NCBI GenBank assembly: GCA_964515945.1
Contig: CAZEWY010000021.1
Location: 1 to 28,083, forward strand
Direction: 5' to 3'
DNA: 28,083 nt
DNA from: CAYQQJ01 sp964515945
GTDB lineage: Bacteria; Pseudomonadota; Gammaproteobacteria; Pseudomonadales; Cellvibrionaceae
The position numbers were made by a program, and so were the translations under genes. Positions 1 to 7,500 of the stretch are shown piece after piece (within the stretch, counting starts at the first letter, position 1; each line of letters begins with the position of its first letter). The notes under the pieces are model-generated. The model had not been told where the DNA came from and ran no database searches. It saw nothing but the letters and a program-made list of their open reading frames with translations.

Positions 1-1
1 T

Positions 2-388
2 ACCGATCTCCATAAGCATCAGGTGGAACAGGCGGGTTTTGCCGTGCTCAAGTCGCCGGATGTGCCTTCGATCCTGGTTGAGACAGGCTTTATTTCCAAT
101 CCTGAAGAGGCCCGTAAGCTCAACAGCCCCGCTCATCGCAGCCGGCTGGCCAAGGCCATATTCAGAGGCATCAAGAGCTATTTCTATGAAACGCCGCCGG
201 CGGGCAGCTATATCGCCTGGATAAAGCAGGGCGGTGGCGATATAGAGTATGTCATTGCCAGGGGTGATACCCTGTCCGATATAGCCGAGCGACACAATGT
301 CAGTGTCGGCGATTTGATTCGGAAAAACGGCCTGAGCAGTTCAACTATTCGCGTCGGCCAGAAACTGATTATTCCCACCAGTTCCTGA
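2..388 (+). CDS. amiB: N-acetylmuramoyl-L-alanine amidase, C-terminal part (5' end outside window)
   Basis: This is the 3' end of a periplasmic zinc amidase that cleaves the amide bond between N-acetylmuramic acid and the stem peptide during septum splitting. The reading frame is open from the left edge, so the start lies outside the window. The visible amidase_3 tail contains the motif PSILVETGFISNPEE, whose glutamate is the conserved acidic residue of the family. About 50 residues from the end a LysM peptidoglycan-binding module begins (YVIARGDTLSDIAERHNV, then VGQKLIIP). An AmiB/AmiC-type amidase with a C-terminal LysM just upstream of mutL is the usual arrangement in Pseudomonas and its relatives, which supports amiB over amiA or amiC. 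The gene ends 32 bases before the mutL ATG, so the two are probably co-transcribed. The family call is secure; the exact paralogue rests on context. Confidence 0.9.
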   Translation, partial: TDLHKHQVEQAGFAVLKSPDVPSILVETGFISNPEEARKLNSPAHRSRLAKAIFRGIKSYFYETPPAGSYIAWIKQGGGDIEYVIARGDTLSDIAERHNVSVGDLIRKNGLSSSTIRVGQKLIIPTSS

Positions 389-420
389 TACCTCCATTTT
401 TGCTTCACAGCGCAGGATTT

Positions 421-2271
421 ATGTCTCAGATCAAATTACTCAGCCCACGCCTCGCCAACCAGATTGCTGCGGGGGAAGTGGTGGAGCGGCCGGCATCGGT
501 GGTGAAGGAGCTGCTTGAAAACAGTCTGGATGCCCATGCCGATCAGCTGGATGTGGAAATTGAAGGCGGCGGTGTCAAACTGATGCGTGTGCGCGACAAT
601 GGTTGCGGCATCGACAAGGACGATTTGACCTTGGCCTTGTCCCGTCACGCCACCAGCAAAATCCACGATCTGGATGATCTTGAGGCCGTGACCACTTTGG
701 GGTTCCGCGGCGAAGCCTTGGCCAGTATCAGTTCCGTGGCGCGTCTTTGCCTCACCAGCAATGCCAGTAGCACCAGCACCGCCGGCAGCAGCGGCTGGGC
801 GGCCAGGGCCGAAGGCCGCGATATGGAGACCCAGGTGGCGCCCGCACCTCACCCCCGGGGCACCACCGTCGAGGTACGGGATCTTTTCTTCAATACGCCA
901 GCGCGACGCAAGTTCCTGCGCACGGAAAAAACCGAATACGGCCGCATTGAGGATGTGCTCAGGCGCCTGGCACTGTCGCGCTTCGCCGTGGGCTTTTCCC
1001 TGAAAAACAACGGTCGTGTGATTCACAGCTGGCGGCCGGCCCACACCCAGGTCGAACGGGAGCGCCGTGTGGCGCAGATTTGCGGCCCCAGTTTCATGGA
1101 AAATGCCATCCATATCGATGTGGAGCTGACCGGCCTGCACTTGTGGGGGTGGGTGGCTTTGCCGACTTTCTCCCGCAGTCAGGCCGATTTACAGCATTTT
1201 TTCGTCAACGGGCGCTCCATCAAGGACAAGCTGGTGACCCACGCGGTGCGCCAGGCTTATCAGGATGTGCTCTATCATGGCCGTCACCCGGCCTATGTGC
1301 TCTATCTGGAGCTGGACGCCGCCAATGTAGATGTCAATGTTCATCCCACCAAGCATGAGGTGCGTTTTCGTGACGGGCGTCTGGTGCACGACTTCCTGTT
1401 CCGCAGCCTGCACCGCGCCCTTGCCGATGTGCGTCCACAAGCCGAAGTCGCGCCCAGTCGGCATCTCGCCACCGCAGACTTGTCTGAAACTCCCCGGCCA
1501 GCGCAGTCGCTGCTGGGCCTCGGCCGCGCTGGTGGAGGTGACTACCCATACAGAGATAGTGCATACAGAGACAGATCATCAGTCAGTGTTTCCGAACAAA
1601 TTTCTGGCTACGCCGCCTTAACGGCGGCACCGCCTCAAGCCGCCGTCGACTTCCAGCAGCTGGACACAAAGGCCCGCGAGGAGGATATGCCCCCTCTGGG
1701 CTATGCCATCGCCCAGCTCAAGGGCATCTACATACTGGCGGAAAACGCCGAGGGTCTGGTGGTTGTGGATATGCACGCGGCCCACGAGCGGATTACCTAC
1801 GAGCGCATGAAGCAGCAGTACGCAGCCACTGGCATACAGTCGCAACCCCTGCTGGTGCCCCGAAGTATTGCTGTCAGCGAAAAGGAGGCCGACTGCGCCG
1901 ACCAGAATCGTGCGGATTTTGCCGCTCTCGGTTTCAATATCGAAAGGGCTGGCCCGGAATCCCTGCTGATCCGCGAAGTGCCGGTGCTGCTGCATAAGGC
2001 CGATGTCGAGTTGCTGGCGCGGGACCTGCTGGCCGACATGATTGAGCATGGCGCCAGTCAGCGCATTGAACACCGCCTCAACGAAATCCTGAGTACCATG
2101 GCCTGCCACGGCTCGGTGCGCGCCAACCGCAAGCTGACCATCCACGAAATGAACGGATTGCTGCGGGATATGGAGGCTACCGAGCGCAGCGGCCAGTGCA
2201 ACCATGGGCGTCCAACCTGGAGCTTGCAGACCCTGGCGCAGTTGGACAAGCTGTTTATGCGGGGGCAGTAA
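421..2271 (+). CDS. mutL: DNA mismatch repair protein MutL (endonuclease-type)
   Basis: MutL couples MutS mismatch recognition to strand excision. The 616-residue product has the N-terminal GHKL ATPase motifs (ENSLDA, DNGCGI, LGFRGEALASISSV) in the first 110 residues, a variable linker at about 330-415, and a C-terminal dimerisation domain. The C-terminal domain carries DMHAAHERITYE, with its first Asp near residue 450, matching the D(M/Q)HAx2Ex4E endonuclease motif. ACHGSVRANR and CNHGRP near the end are the partner metal-site motifs. E. coli MutL lacks this motif and relies on MutH; this one is expected to nick DNA itself. The ATG at 421 is preferred over an in-frame TTG at 400, because the family begins directly with the ANQIAAGEVVERP block; an AGGA lies just upstream. 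miaA starts 4 bases after the stop. Confidence 0.97.
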   Translation: MSQIKLLSPRLANQIAAGEVVERPASVVKELLENSLDAHADQLDVEIEGGGVKLMRVRDNGCGIDKDDLTLALSRHATSKIHDLDDLEAVTTLGFRGEALASISSVARLCLTSNASSTSTAGSSGWAARAEGRDMETQVAPAPHPRGTTVEVRDLFFNTPARRKFLRTEKTEYGRIEDVLRRLALSRFAVGFSLKNNGRVIHSWRPAHTQVERERRVAQICGPSFMENAIHIDVELTGLHLWGWVALPTFSRSQADLQHFFVNGRSIKDKLVTHAVRQAYQDVLYHGRHPAYVLYLELDAANVDVNVHPTKHEVRFRDGRLVHDFLFRSLHRALADVRPQAEVAPSRHLATADLSETPRPAQSLLGLGRAGGGDYPYRDSAYRDRSSVSVSEQISGYAALTAAPPQAAVDFQQLDTKAREEDMPPLGYAIAQLKGIYILAENAEGLVVVDMHAAHERITYERMKQQYAATGIQSQPLLVPRSIAVSEKEADCADQNRADFAALGFNIERAGPESLLIREVPVLLHKADVELLARDLLADMIEHGASQRIEHRLNEILSTMACHGSVRANRKLTIHEMNGLLRDMEATERSGQCNHGRPTWSLQTLAQLDKLFMRGQ

Positions 2272-2275
2272 GCCG

Positions 2276-3271
2276 GTGCCCGGAAAGCACGCCTCCGAGT
2301 TGGAGAAACCGGAAAAGCCGCTCGCCATCTGCCTGATGGGCCCGACGGCGTCCGGCAAGACAGAATTGGCCATGGCGCTCCACGAAGCCGTGGGCGCGGA
2401 GATTATCAGCGTCGATTCCACCCTGGTCTACCGGGGCATGGATATAGGCACGGCCAAGCCCTCTTTAGAGGAACAAAAACGCGCCCCCCACCGTTTGATT
2501 GATATCCGCGACCCCGCCGAGCCGTATTCCGCCGCCGATTTCTGTCGCGACGCCCGTCGGGAAATGGCGGACATCAGCGCCCAGGGCAAAACGCCGCTGC
2601 TGGTCGGCGGTACCATGCTCTATTTCAAGGCGTTGCTCGACGGGCTGTCACCCATGCCGGCGTCGGACCCGGCAGTCCGCGCGGCCATTGAAGCCGAAGC
2701 CGAGGATCGTGGCTGGCCCGCCATGCACCAACTTCTGAAGGAAGTGGATCCCGAGACAGCAGCCAGCCTCCACCCCAACCACTCCCAGCGCATCGCGCGG
2801 GCCCTGGAAGTCTACCGGCTGTCCGGCAGGCCCATCAGCGAATGGCGCACTGGCGCCGGCGAGGGGTTACGCAACGACTACCGCTGGGTGCAGCTGGCAC
2901 TGGCGCCGACCGATCGCCAGGTGTTGCACGAGCGTATCGCCACCCGTTTCGAGCGTATGCTGACTGAGGGTTTTATCGACGAAGTGAGAGAACTTTACGC
3001 GCGAGGGAACCTAAACCCCGATCTGCCCTCTATAAGGGCGGTAGGTTATCGCCAGGTGTGGGGCTATCTGGCCGGTGACTTCAGCTATGATGAGATGCGG
3101 CAAAAAGGCGTGGCGGCCACACGGCAGCTTGCCAAGCGGCAGCTGACCTGGTTGCGCGGCTGGCCGGATCTGATTTGGTTGACCGTTCAGGATAAAGAGC
3201 TGGATAAAGACAAAAGATTCGAGGAAATTCTGAAGAAGGCCTTGAATTCCATAGCCCCGGCAACCATATAA
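2276..3271 (+). CDS. miaA: tRNA dimethylallyltransferase MiaA
   Basis: MiaA transfers a dimethylallyl group from dimethylallyl diphosphate to N6 of A37 in tRNAs that read codons beginning with U. The product has the P-loop GPTASGKTEL, the ISVDSTLVYRGMDIGTAKP block, the GGTMLYFKALLDGLSP active-site segment and the AVGYRQVWGYL and ATRQLAKRQLTWLRGW stretches typical of the family. The chosen start is the GTG at 2276, 4 bases after the mutL stop, giving 331 residues, close to the usual size of about 315. An upstream in-frame ATG at 2204 would overlap mutL by 68 bases and add an unrelated arginine- and cysteine-rich peptide, so I rejected it. A TTG at 2300 is a further possibility. The gene is probably translationally coupled to mutL and lies ahead of hfq in the classic order. 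Confidence 0.95.
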   Translation: MPGKHASELEKPEKPLAICLMGPTASGKTELAMALHEAVGAEIISVDSTLVYRGMDIGTAKPSLEEQKRAPHRLIDIRDPAEPYSAADFCRDARREMADISAQGKTPLLVGGTMLYFKALLDGLSPMPASDPAVRAAIEAEAEDRGWPAMHQLLKEVDPETAASLHPNHSQRIARALEVYRLSGRPISEWRTGAGEGLRNDYRWVQLALAPTDRQVLHERIATRFERMLTEGFIDEVRELYARGNLNPDLPSIRAVGYRQVWGYLAGDFSYDEMRQKGVAATRQLAKRQLTWLRGWPDLIWLTVQDKELDKDKRFEEILKKALNSIAPATI

Positions 3272-3412
3272 TGGCAACAGTCTGTGCCTGACAGACAGAA
3301 CACGGTATTTATTCGAATATTCATACACTCGTGCCGCCGGTAAATTGCCCCACCCGCTTTTTGGGGGAAAGCCGCCCGGCTCTTACTTCACTGCTCTATA
3401 AGGAGAACAGCC

Positions 3413-3676
3413 ATGTCAAAAGGGCATAGTTTACAAGACCCTTACCTAAACGTATTGCGCAAAGAGCGCATCCCCGTATCCATTTATCTGGTTAACGGTA
3501 TCAAACTGCAGGGCCAGGTCGAATCTTTCGACCAGTTCGTGGTGCTGCTGAAGAATACCGTCAGTCAAATGGTGTACAAGCACGCCATTTCCACCGTTGT
3601 TCCATCCCGTCCGGTACGCGTACCCCTATTGAACCCGGAAGGCGGAATGGATGACGACCTGGAACACGGAGTGTAG
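3413..3676 (+). CDS. hfq: RNA chaperone Hfq
   Basis: Hfq is a hexameric Sm-like protein that anneals small RNAs to mRNA targets and protects RNA ends. The 87-residue product holds Sm1 (VSIYLVNGIKLQGQVESFDQ, residues about 22-41) and Sm2 (YKHAISTVVP, about 55-64) with the conserved YKHAI rim of the proximal RNA-binding face. The N-terminal SLQDPYLNVLRKERIPV is standard. The C-terminal tail is short and acidic (MDDDLEHGV), much shorter than the E. coli tail and similar in size to that of Pseudomonas Hfq. An excellent ribosome-binding site (AAGGAG) lies about 7 bases before the ATG. A gap of 141 bases separates it from miaA, room for its own promoter, although I could not identify a convincing -35/-10 pair. 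Confidence 0.98.
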   Translation: MSKGHSLQDPYLNVLRKERIPVSIYLVNGIKLQGQVESFDQFVVLLKNTVSQMVYKHAISTVVPSRPVRVPLLNPEGGMDDDLEHGV

Positions 3677-3688
3677 TTTGGCGCTTTA

Positions 3689-3716
3689 CTCTGTGATCCA
3701 GGCTCTGTGATTCAGG
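3689..3716. repeat. Tandem 14-bp direct repeat between hfq and hflX
   Basis: Two abutting copies, CTCTGTGATCCAGG at 3689-3702 and CTCTGTGATTCAGG at 3703-3716, differ at one base. They fill part of the 68-base hfq-hflX spacer, 28 bases before the hflX start codon. The repeat is seen directly. Its function, if any, is unknown; replication slippage is the simplest origin. Confidence 0.75.
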
Positions 3717-3744
3717 GTAAGCCGCTTACTTGCTGAGGTAACAC

Positions 3745-5064
3745 TTGTTTTTCGAAAGACCTGAATCAGGTGAACTGGCAGTATTGGTTCATTTTGACAT
3801 CAATCGTTCAGTTGACGCTGACGATCCGCGCGAGTTCGAGGAGCTCGTTCTTTCCGCCGGGGGAGATCCGGTGGCAATGTTAACGGGCCAGCGCGCGGCC
3901 CCCGATTCCCGCTACTTTATTGGTACCGGCAAGCTCGAAGAGTTGCGGGAACTGATCAACGAACATCAGGCGGAACTGGTGATCTTCAATCACGTGCTGA
4001 TGGCGACCCAGGAACGCAACCTCGAAAAGGCGTTGCAATGCCGGGTGCTCGATCGCACAGGCCTGATTCTGGACATCTTTGCCCAGCGCGCCCGCACGCA
4101 TGAAGGTAAGCTCCAGGTCGAGCTTGCGCAATTGCATCATGCATCCACCCGGCTGATTCGCGGCTGGACGCACCTTGAGCGGCAGAAGGGCGGTATCGGT
4201 CTGCGCGGTCCGGGTGAAACCCAGTTGGAAACCGACCGGCGCCTGTTGCGCGCCCGCATTAAATCCATCGACAAACGCCTGGAGAAGGTGCGCAAGCAGC
4301 GTGCCCAGGGCCGGCGGGCGCGAAACCGCGCCGATATACCCACGGTTTCACTGGTGGGCTACACCAACGCCGGCAAATCCACGCTGTTCAACAAGGTTAC
4401 CGACGCCGGCGTCTTTGTTCAGGATCAGCTGTTCGCGACCCTGGATCCCACCATGCGGCGAATTGAACTGCCGGATGTGGGCGGCGCTATTCTGGCGGAC
4501 ACCGTGGGCTTTATCAGTCACCTGCCGCACCGTTTGGTGCAGGCCTTCCGCGCGACTCTGGAAGAGGCCGCCAGCGCCGATTTGCTTCTGCACGTTATCG
4601 ACGCCGCGGCGGAGGAGCGTCAGCGCAATATGGCTCAGGTCCAGGAAGTGCTGCAAGAGATAGATGCCGGGGAAATCCGGCAGCTGTTGGTATACAACAA
4701 GATCGACCTGATGGATGATATGCCGCCGAGACTGGATCGAGACGATCAGGGGCGGCCAATGGCTGTGTGGCTCTCTGCCCAGACCGGTCAGGGATTGGAT
4801 CTGTTGTTCCAGGCCATTGCCGAATTGCTGTCCAACGACATGTGCCACGGCACTCTGCATCTGGATACCCGCGAAGGCAGTCTGCGCGCGCGTTTTCACC
4901 GCTGTAACGCTGTACTGGATGAGCATTACCTGACAGATGGCTCCTGTGAAATGGAGGTGCGTTTGCCTGTTGCGGATTTAAACCGTATCCTCGCCGCCGA
5001 GGCGCTGAATGCAGATGATCTGGCGTGGGTCGGAAACCAGCCGCCAAAGCAAGCAGCCGTATAG
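3745..5064 (+). CDS. hflX: Ribosome-associated GTPase HflX
   Basis: HflX binds the 50S subunit and splits or rescues stalled ribosomes under stress. The 439-residue product has the N-terminal HflX domain (FIGTGKLEEL, then the long block DRTGLILDIFAQRARTHEGK followed by RGPGETQLETDRR), a coiled-coil hinge, and a GTPase domain with G1 GYTNAGKST, G3 DTVGF, G4 NKID and G5 SAQTG. The start codon is TTG at 3745. It gives MFFERPESGELAVLVH, which lines up with the E. coli start MFDRYDAGEQAVLVH, and a GAGGT ribosome-binding site precedes it by about 7 bases; no in-frame ATG is near. The gene follows hfq and precedes hflK as in the E. coli amiB-mutL-miaA-hfq-hflX-hflK-hflC superoperon. The UUG start may keep expression modest. 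Confidence 0.96.
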   Translation: MFFERPESGELAVLVHFDINRSVDADDPREFEELVLSAGGDPVAMLTGQRAAPDSRYFIGTGKLEELRELINEHQAELVIFNHVLMATQERNLEKALQCRVLDRTGLILDIFAQRARTHEGKLQVELAQLHHASTRLIRGWTHLERQKGGIGLRGPGETQLETDRRLLRARIKSIDKRLEKVRKQRAQGRRARNRADIPTVSLVGYTNAGKSTLFNKVTDAGVFVQDQLFATLDPTMRRIELPDVGGAILADTVGFISHLPHRLVQAFRATLEEAASADLLLHVIDAAAEERQRNMAQVQEVLQEIDAGEIRQLLVYNKIDLMDDMPPRLDRDDQGRPMAVWLSAQTGQGLDLLFQAIAELLSNDMCHGTLHLDTREGSLRARFHRCNAVLDEHYLTDGSCEMEVRLPVADLNRILAAEALNADDLAWVGNQPPKQAAV

Positions 5065-5139
5065 GTGGTTTTCATCCGCGCCGCTGCGACAAATAACGCT
5101 GAAATGGCCGACAGAGCTTACTGATAACTGGAGAATTTT

Positions 5140-6303
5140 ATGGCCTGGAATGAACCGGGTAACAACGATAAGGACCCTTGGGGGGGGAGGCGCGGCGGCA
5201 ATAATGATGGCCCGCCCGATCTCGACGAGGTGATCAAAAATCTGCAGAACAAGCTGAATCGTCTGTTTGGCGGTAAAGGCGGTTCTGGCGGAGACGGTAA
5301 GCCTGGTTCGGGTTCCCCGGGGATGCTTGTCGGACTTATTGCCGTCATAACCCTGGTGCTATTAGGTATTGCCGGAATTTATCAGGTGAACCAGCAGGAG
5401 CGTGCCGTTATTTTGCGTTTTGGGGTGTATTCTGAAACCAAGGGTCCGGGGCTCCATTGGAATATCCCACTGGCCGACAGCGTACTGGTTGAAAATGTCA
5501 CTCGTGTGCGGGAGTGGAGTACCAGTGAGCAGATGCTTACGAAGGACTTGAATATCGTTGATATTCAGCTGTCCGTGCAATACACCATTGCCGACCCCCG
5601 CAAATTCCTTCTTGAAGTCAAGGAACCCGAAAACAGTCTGCGCCAGGCGGCCAATTCCGCTCTGCGCCATGTGGTCGGCTCCACCGTCATGCACCAGGTG
5701 CTGACCGAAGGTCGCGAACAGGTGGCGTTCGACGTTCAGCAACGCCTGCAGTCTTATCTCGATGCCTACCAGACAGGCATCGACATAGGTACTGTCAACA
5801 TTGAAGAGGCCAGTCCTCCCAAGGAAGTCCAGGCGGCATTCGATGACGTCATTCGCGCTCGGGAAGATGAGGAGCGCCTGAAGAGCGAGGCTGAAGCCTA
5901 CGCCAACGGCATTATCCCCATCGCCCGCGGTAATGCTCAGCGTATGATCGAGGAGGCCGCGGGTTACAAGGCCCAGGTGGTCGCCAGCGCTGAGGGTGAG
6001 GCCCAGCGCTTTGAATATCTGCTGGCCGAATATCTGCAGGCGCCAGAAGTGACGCGGCAGCGCCTTTACCTGGACGCCCTGCAACAGGTTATGTCGCGCA
6101 GTACCAAGGTGATGGTCGATGTCGAAGGCGGCAACAACATGCTGTATTTGCCTCTGGACAAAATGATCGATTCCGGACGCGCCCAGCGCAGCCAGACCGA
6201 GGCACAGCTGACTCCCGCGGAGCTGGATGAGCTGAGCAATCGTCTCGCCGAACAGCTGCGTAATCAACAGGCCGAGAATCTGCGCCGAAGGGAGGTACGC
6301 TGA
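5140..6303 (+). CDS. hflK: FtsH protease modulator HflK
   Basis: HflK, with HflC, forms a large membrane cage around the FtsH protease and modulates degradation of membrane proteins. The 387-residue product begins with a glycine- and asparagine-rich cytoplasmic segment (residues 1-60), followed by one transmembrane helix at about 62-83 (MLVGLIAVITLVLLGIAGI). The SPFH/band-7 domain begins at QQERAVILRFG, and a long charged coiled-coil region rich in Ala, Glu and Arg follows to about residue 300. A GGAG ribosome-binding site lies 6 bases before the ATG. The hflC start is only 5 bases beyond the stop, so the partners are made together. Confidence 0.96.
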   Translation: MAWNEPGNNDKDPWGGRRGGNNDGPPDLDEVIKNLQNKLNRLFGGKGGSGGDGKPGSGSPGMLVGLIAVITLVLLGIAGIYQVNQQERAVILRFGVYSETKGPGLHWNIPLADSVLVENVTRVREWSTSEQMLTKDLNIVDIQLSVQYTIADPRKFLLEVKEPENSLRQAANSALRHVVGSTVMHQVLTEGREQVAFDVQQRLQSYLDAYQTGIDIGTVNIEEASPPKEVQAAFDDVIRAREDEERLKSEAEAYANGIIPIARGNAQRMIEEAAGYKAQVVASAEGEAQRFEYLLAEYLQAPEVTRQRLYLDALQQVMSRSTKVMVDVEGGNNMLYLPLDKMIDSGRAQRSQTEAQLTPAELDELSNRLAEQLRNQQAENLRRREVR

Positions 6304-6305
6304 TC

Positions 6306-7181
6306 ATGAATATACGTTCGTTTTTTGTATTGGCACTGATCGCGACACTACTCACCACGCTCGCCAGTGCGCTTTTTATTGTCAATGAAACCCAGCGCGG
6401 CGTGCTGCTGCGTTTTGGCCGGGTCATCAATGCCGACATTCAGCCGGGCCTGCATGTTAAGTGGCCCATTGCCGATCAGGTGCGCAAGTTCGATGCGCGA
6501 GTCATGACGCTGGACGCGCCCGAAGAGCGCTTTCTCACGGTCGAGAAGAAATCCATGATTGTGGATTCCTATGCGAAGTGGCGCATTATCGACGTGGCCA
6601 AATACTACACGGCCACCAGCGGTGATGAAATTCGCGCGCGGCGCCTGTTGGAGCAGCGTATCAACGAGGGCCTGCGCAACCAGTTTGCCCAGCGCTCCCT
6701 GCAGGAGGTTATCAGCGGCGAACGCAATCAATTGATGGTCGACCTTACCAAGCAGCTCAACGGCTTTACCCAAACGTCGCTGGGTATCGAAATCGTGGAT
6801 GTGCGTCTCAAGCGTATAGACCTGCCCGTCGAAGTCAGTGCCCCGGTATTCAGCCGCATGGCGGCCGAGCGCGAGCGTGAAGCGCGTGAACACCGGGCCA
6901 AGGGTAAGGAGCAGGCGGAAATCATCCGTGCAGAGGCCGACCGTCAGCAGACCGTCATATTGGCGCAAGCCTACCGCGACGCGGAAATGCTCCGCGGCCA
7001 GGGGGATGCCGAAGCGGCTGCCATCTATGCCGCCGCCTACAGCAAGAACCCCGAGTTCTATGCATTTATGCGCAGTCTGGAAGCCTACAAGCAGACCTTC
7101 AACAGCAAGGACGATGTCCTTTTGGTGGATCCGGACAGTGAGTTTTTTCGCTATCTCAAGGATGCCTCCGGCGGACAATAG
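6306..7181 (+). CDS. hflC: FtsH protease modulator HflC
   Basis: HflC is the partner of HflK in the HflKC-FtsH membrane complex. The 291-residue product has an N-terminal signal-anchor helix at about residues 4-26, then the SPFH/band-7 domain beginning NETQRGVLLRFGRV. A coiled-coil stretch with many Ala, Glu and Arg residues spans about 185-245 (REREAREHRAKGKEQAEIIR region), and the tail SLEAYKQTF...LLVDPDSEFFRYL is typical of HflC. It follows hflK by 2 bases. A strong intrinsic terminator lies 44 bases after the stop, making this the likely end of the transcript that starts upstream of hfq or hflX. Length and motifs match the E. coli protein, and nothing is unusual. Confidence 0.96.
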   Translation: MNIRSFFVLALIATLLTTLASALFIVNETQRGVLLRFGRVINADIQPGLHVKWPIADQVRKFDARVMTLDAPEERFLTVEKKSMIVDSYAKWRIIDVAKYYTATSGDEIRARRLLEQRINEGLRNQFAQRSLQEVISGERNQLMVDLTKQLNGFTQTSLGIEIVDVRLKRIDLPVEVSAPVFSRMAAEREREAREHRAKGKEQAEIIRAEADRQQTVILAQAYRDAEMLRGQGDAEAAAIYAAAYSKNPEFYAFMRSLEAYKQTFNSKDDVLLVDPDSEFFRYLKDASGGQ

Positions 7182-7224
7182 CACTGTGTGATTTTCGTAC
7201 TCGGGAAAGAATGTTAATATAAGC

Positions 7225-7253
7225 AAACCGGGCTCAGCGAGCCCGGTTTTTTT
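7225..7253 (+). terminator. Rho-independent terminator after hflC
   Basis: A perfect 10-bp GC-rich stem, AACCGGGCTC (7226-7235) with GAGCCCGGTT (7239-7248), closes a 3-base AGC loop and runs into an uninterrupted run of seven T. It is 44 bases after the hflC stop and ends 27 bases before the DUF2065 start, so it separates the hfl operon from DUF2065-hisZ-purA. Confidence 0.93.
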
Positions 7254-7280
7254 GTGCCGCCCCCATGGCTGGAGTTGCTT

Positions 7281-7463
7281 ATGTGGGAAGATTTGGTCAG
7301 AGCCCTGTGCCTCATGCTCGTGATAGAAGGTATTCTGCCCTTTCTGTATCCCGCGCGCTGGCGCCAATTGGTCGCCGCACTCGCCGATGTGAGTGACCGG
7401 CAACTGCGAGTGGCGGGACTGATCAGTATGTTGGTGGGGGTCGCCCTGCTGTTTATCATCTAA
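7281..7463 (+). CDS. DUF2065 family small inner-membrane protein (YjeT-like)
   Basis: A 60-residue protein of the DUF2065 (YjeT) family, function unknown. It has two hydrophobic segments: about residues 5-21 (LVRALCLMLVIEGILPF) and about 42-60 (GLISMLVGVALLFII). Between them, LYPARWRQLVAALADV matches the conserved LYPxxW block of the family. The ATG at 7281, with GGAG six bases upstream, is preferred over a GTG at 7254 that overlaps the terminator tail and would add nine proline-rich residues. The usual position of this gene is between hflC and hisZ or purA in gammaproteobacteria, as here. It probably starts the transcript that continues into hisZ, whose start is 37 bases further on. Confidence 0.85.
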   Translation: MWEDLVRALCLMLVIEGILPFLYPARWRQLVAALADVSDRQLRVAGLISMLVGVALLFII

Positions 7464-7500
7464 ATTATCAGGGCCTTGAAATCCGGACAGGCGGGACCTT

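Noticed and set aside
2204..2275. Upstream ATG extension of miaA overlapping mutL
   Set aside because: The added residues are an out-of-frame reading of the conserved mutL 3' end and do not match the MiaA family start.
3280..3296. GTCTGT/ACAGAC hairpin after miaA as a terminator
   Set aside because: A 6-bp stem with a 5-base loop and no T tract; likely chance, and hfq is normally read through from miaA.
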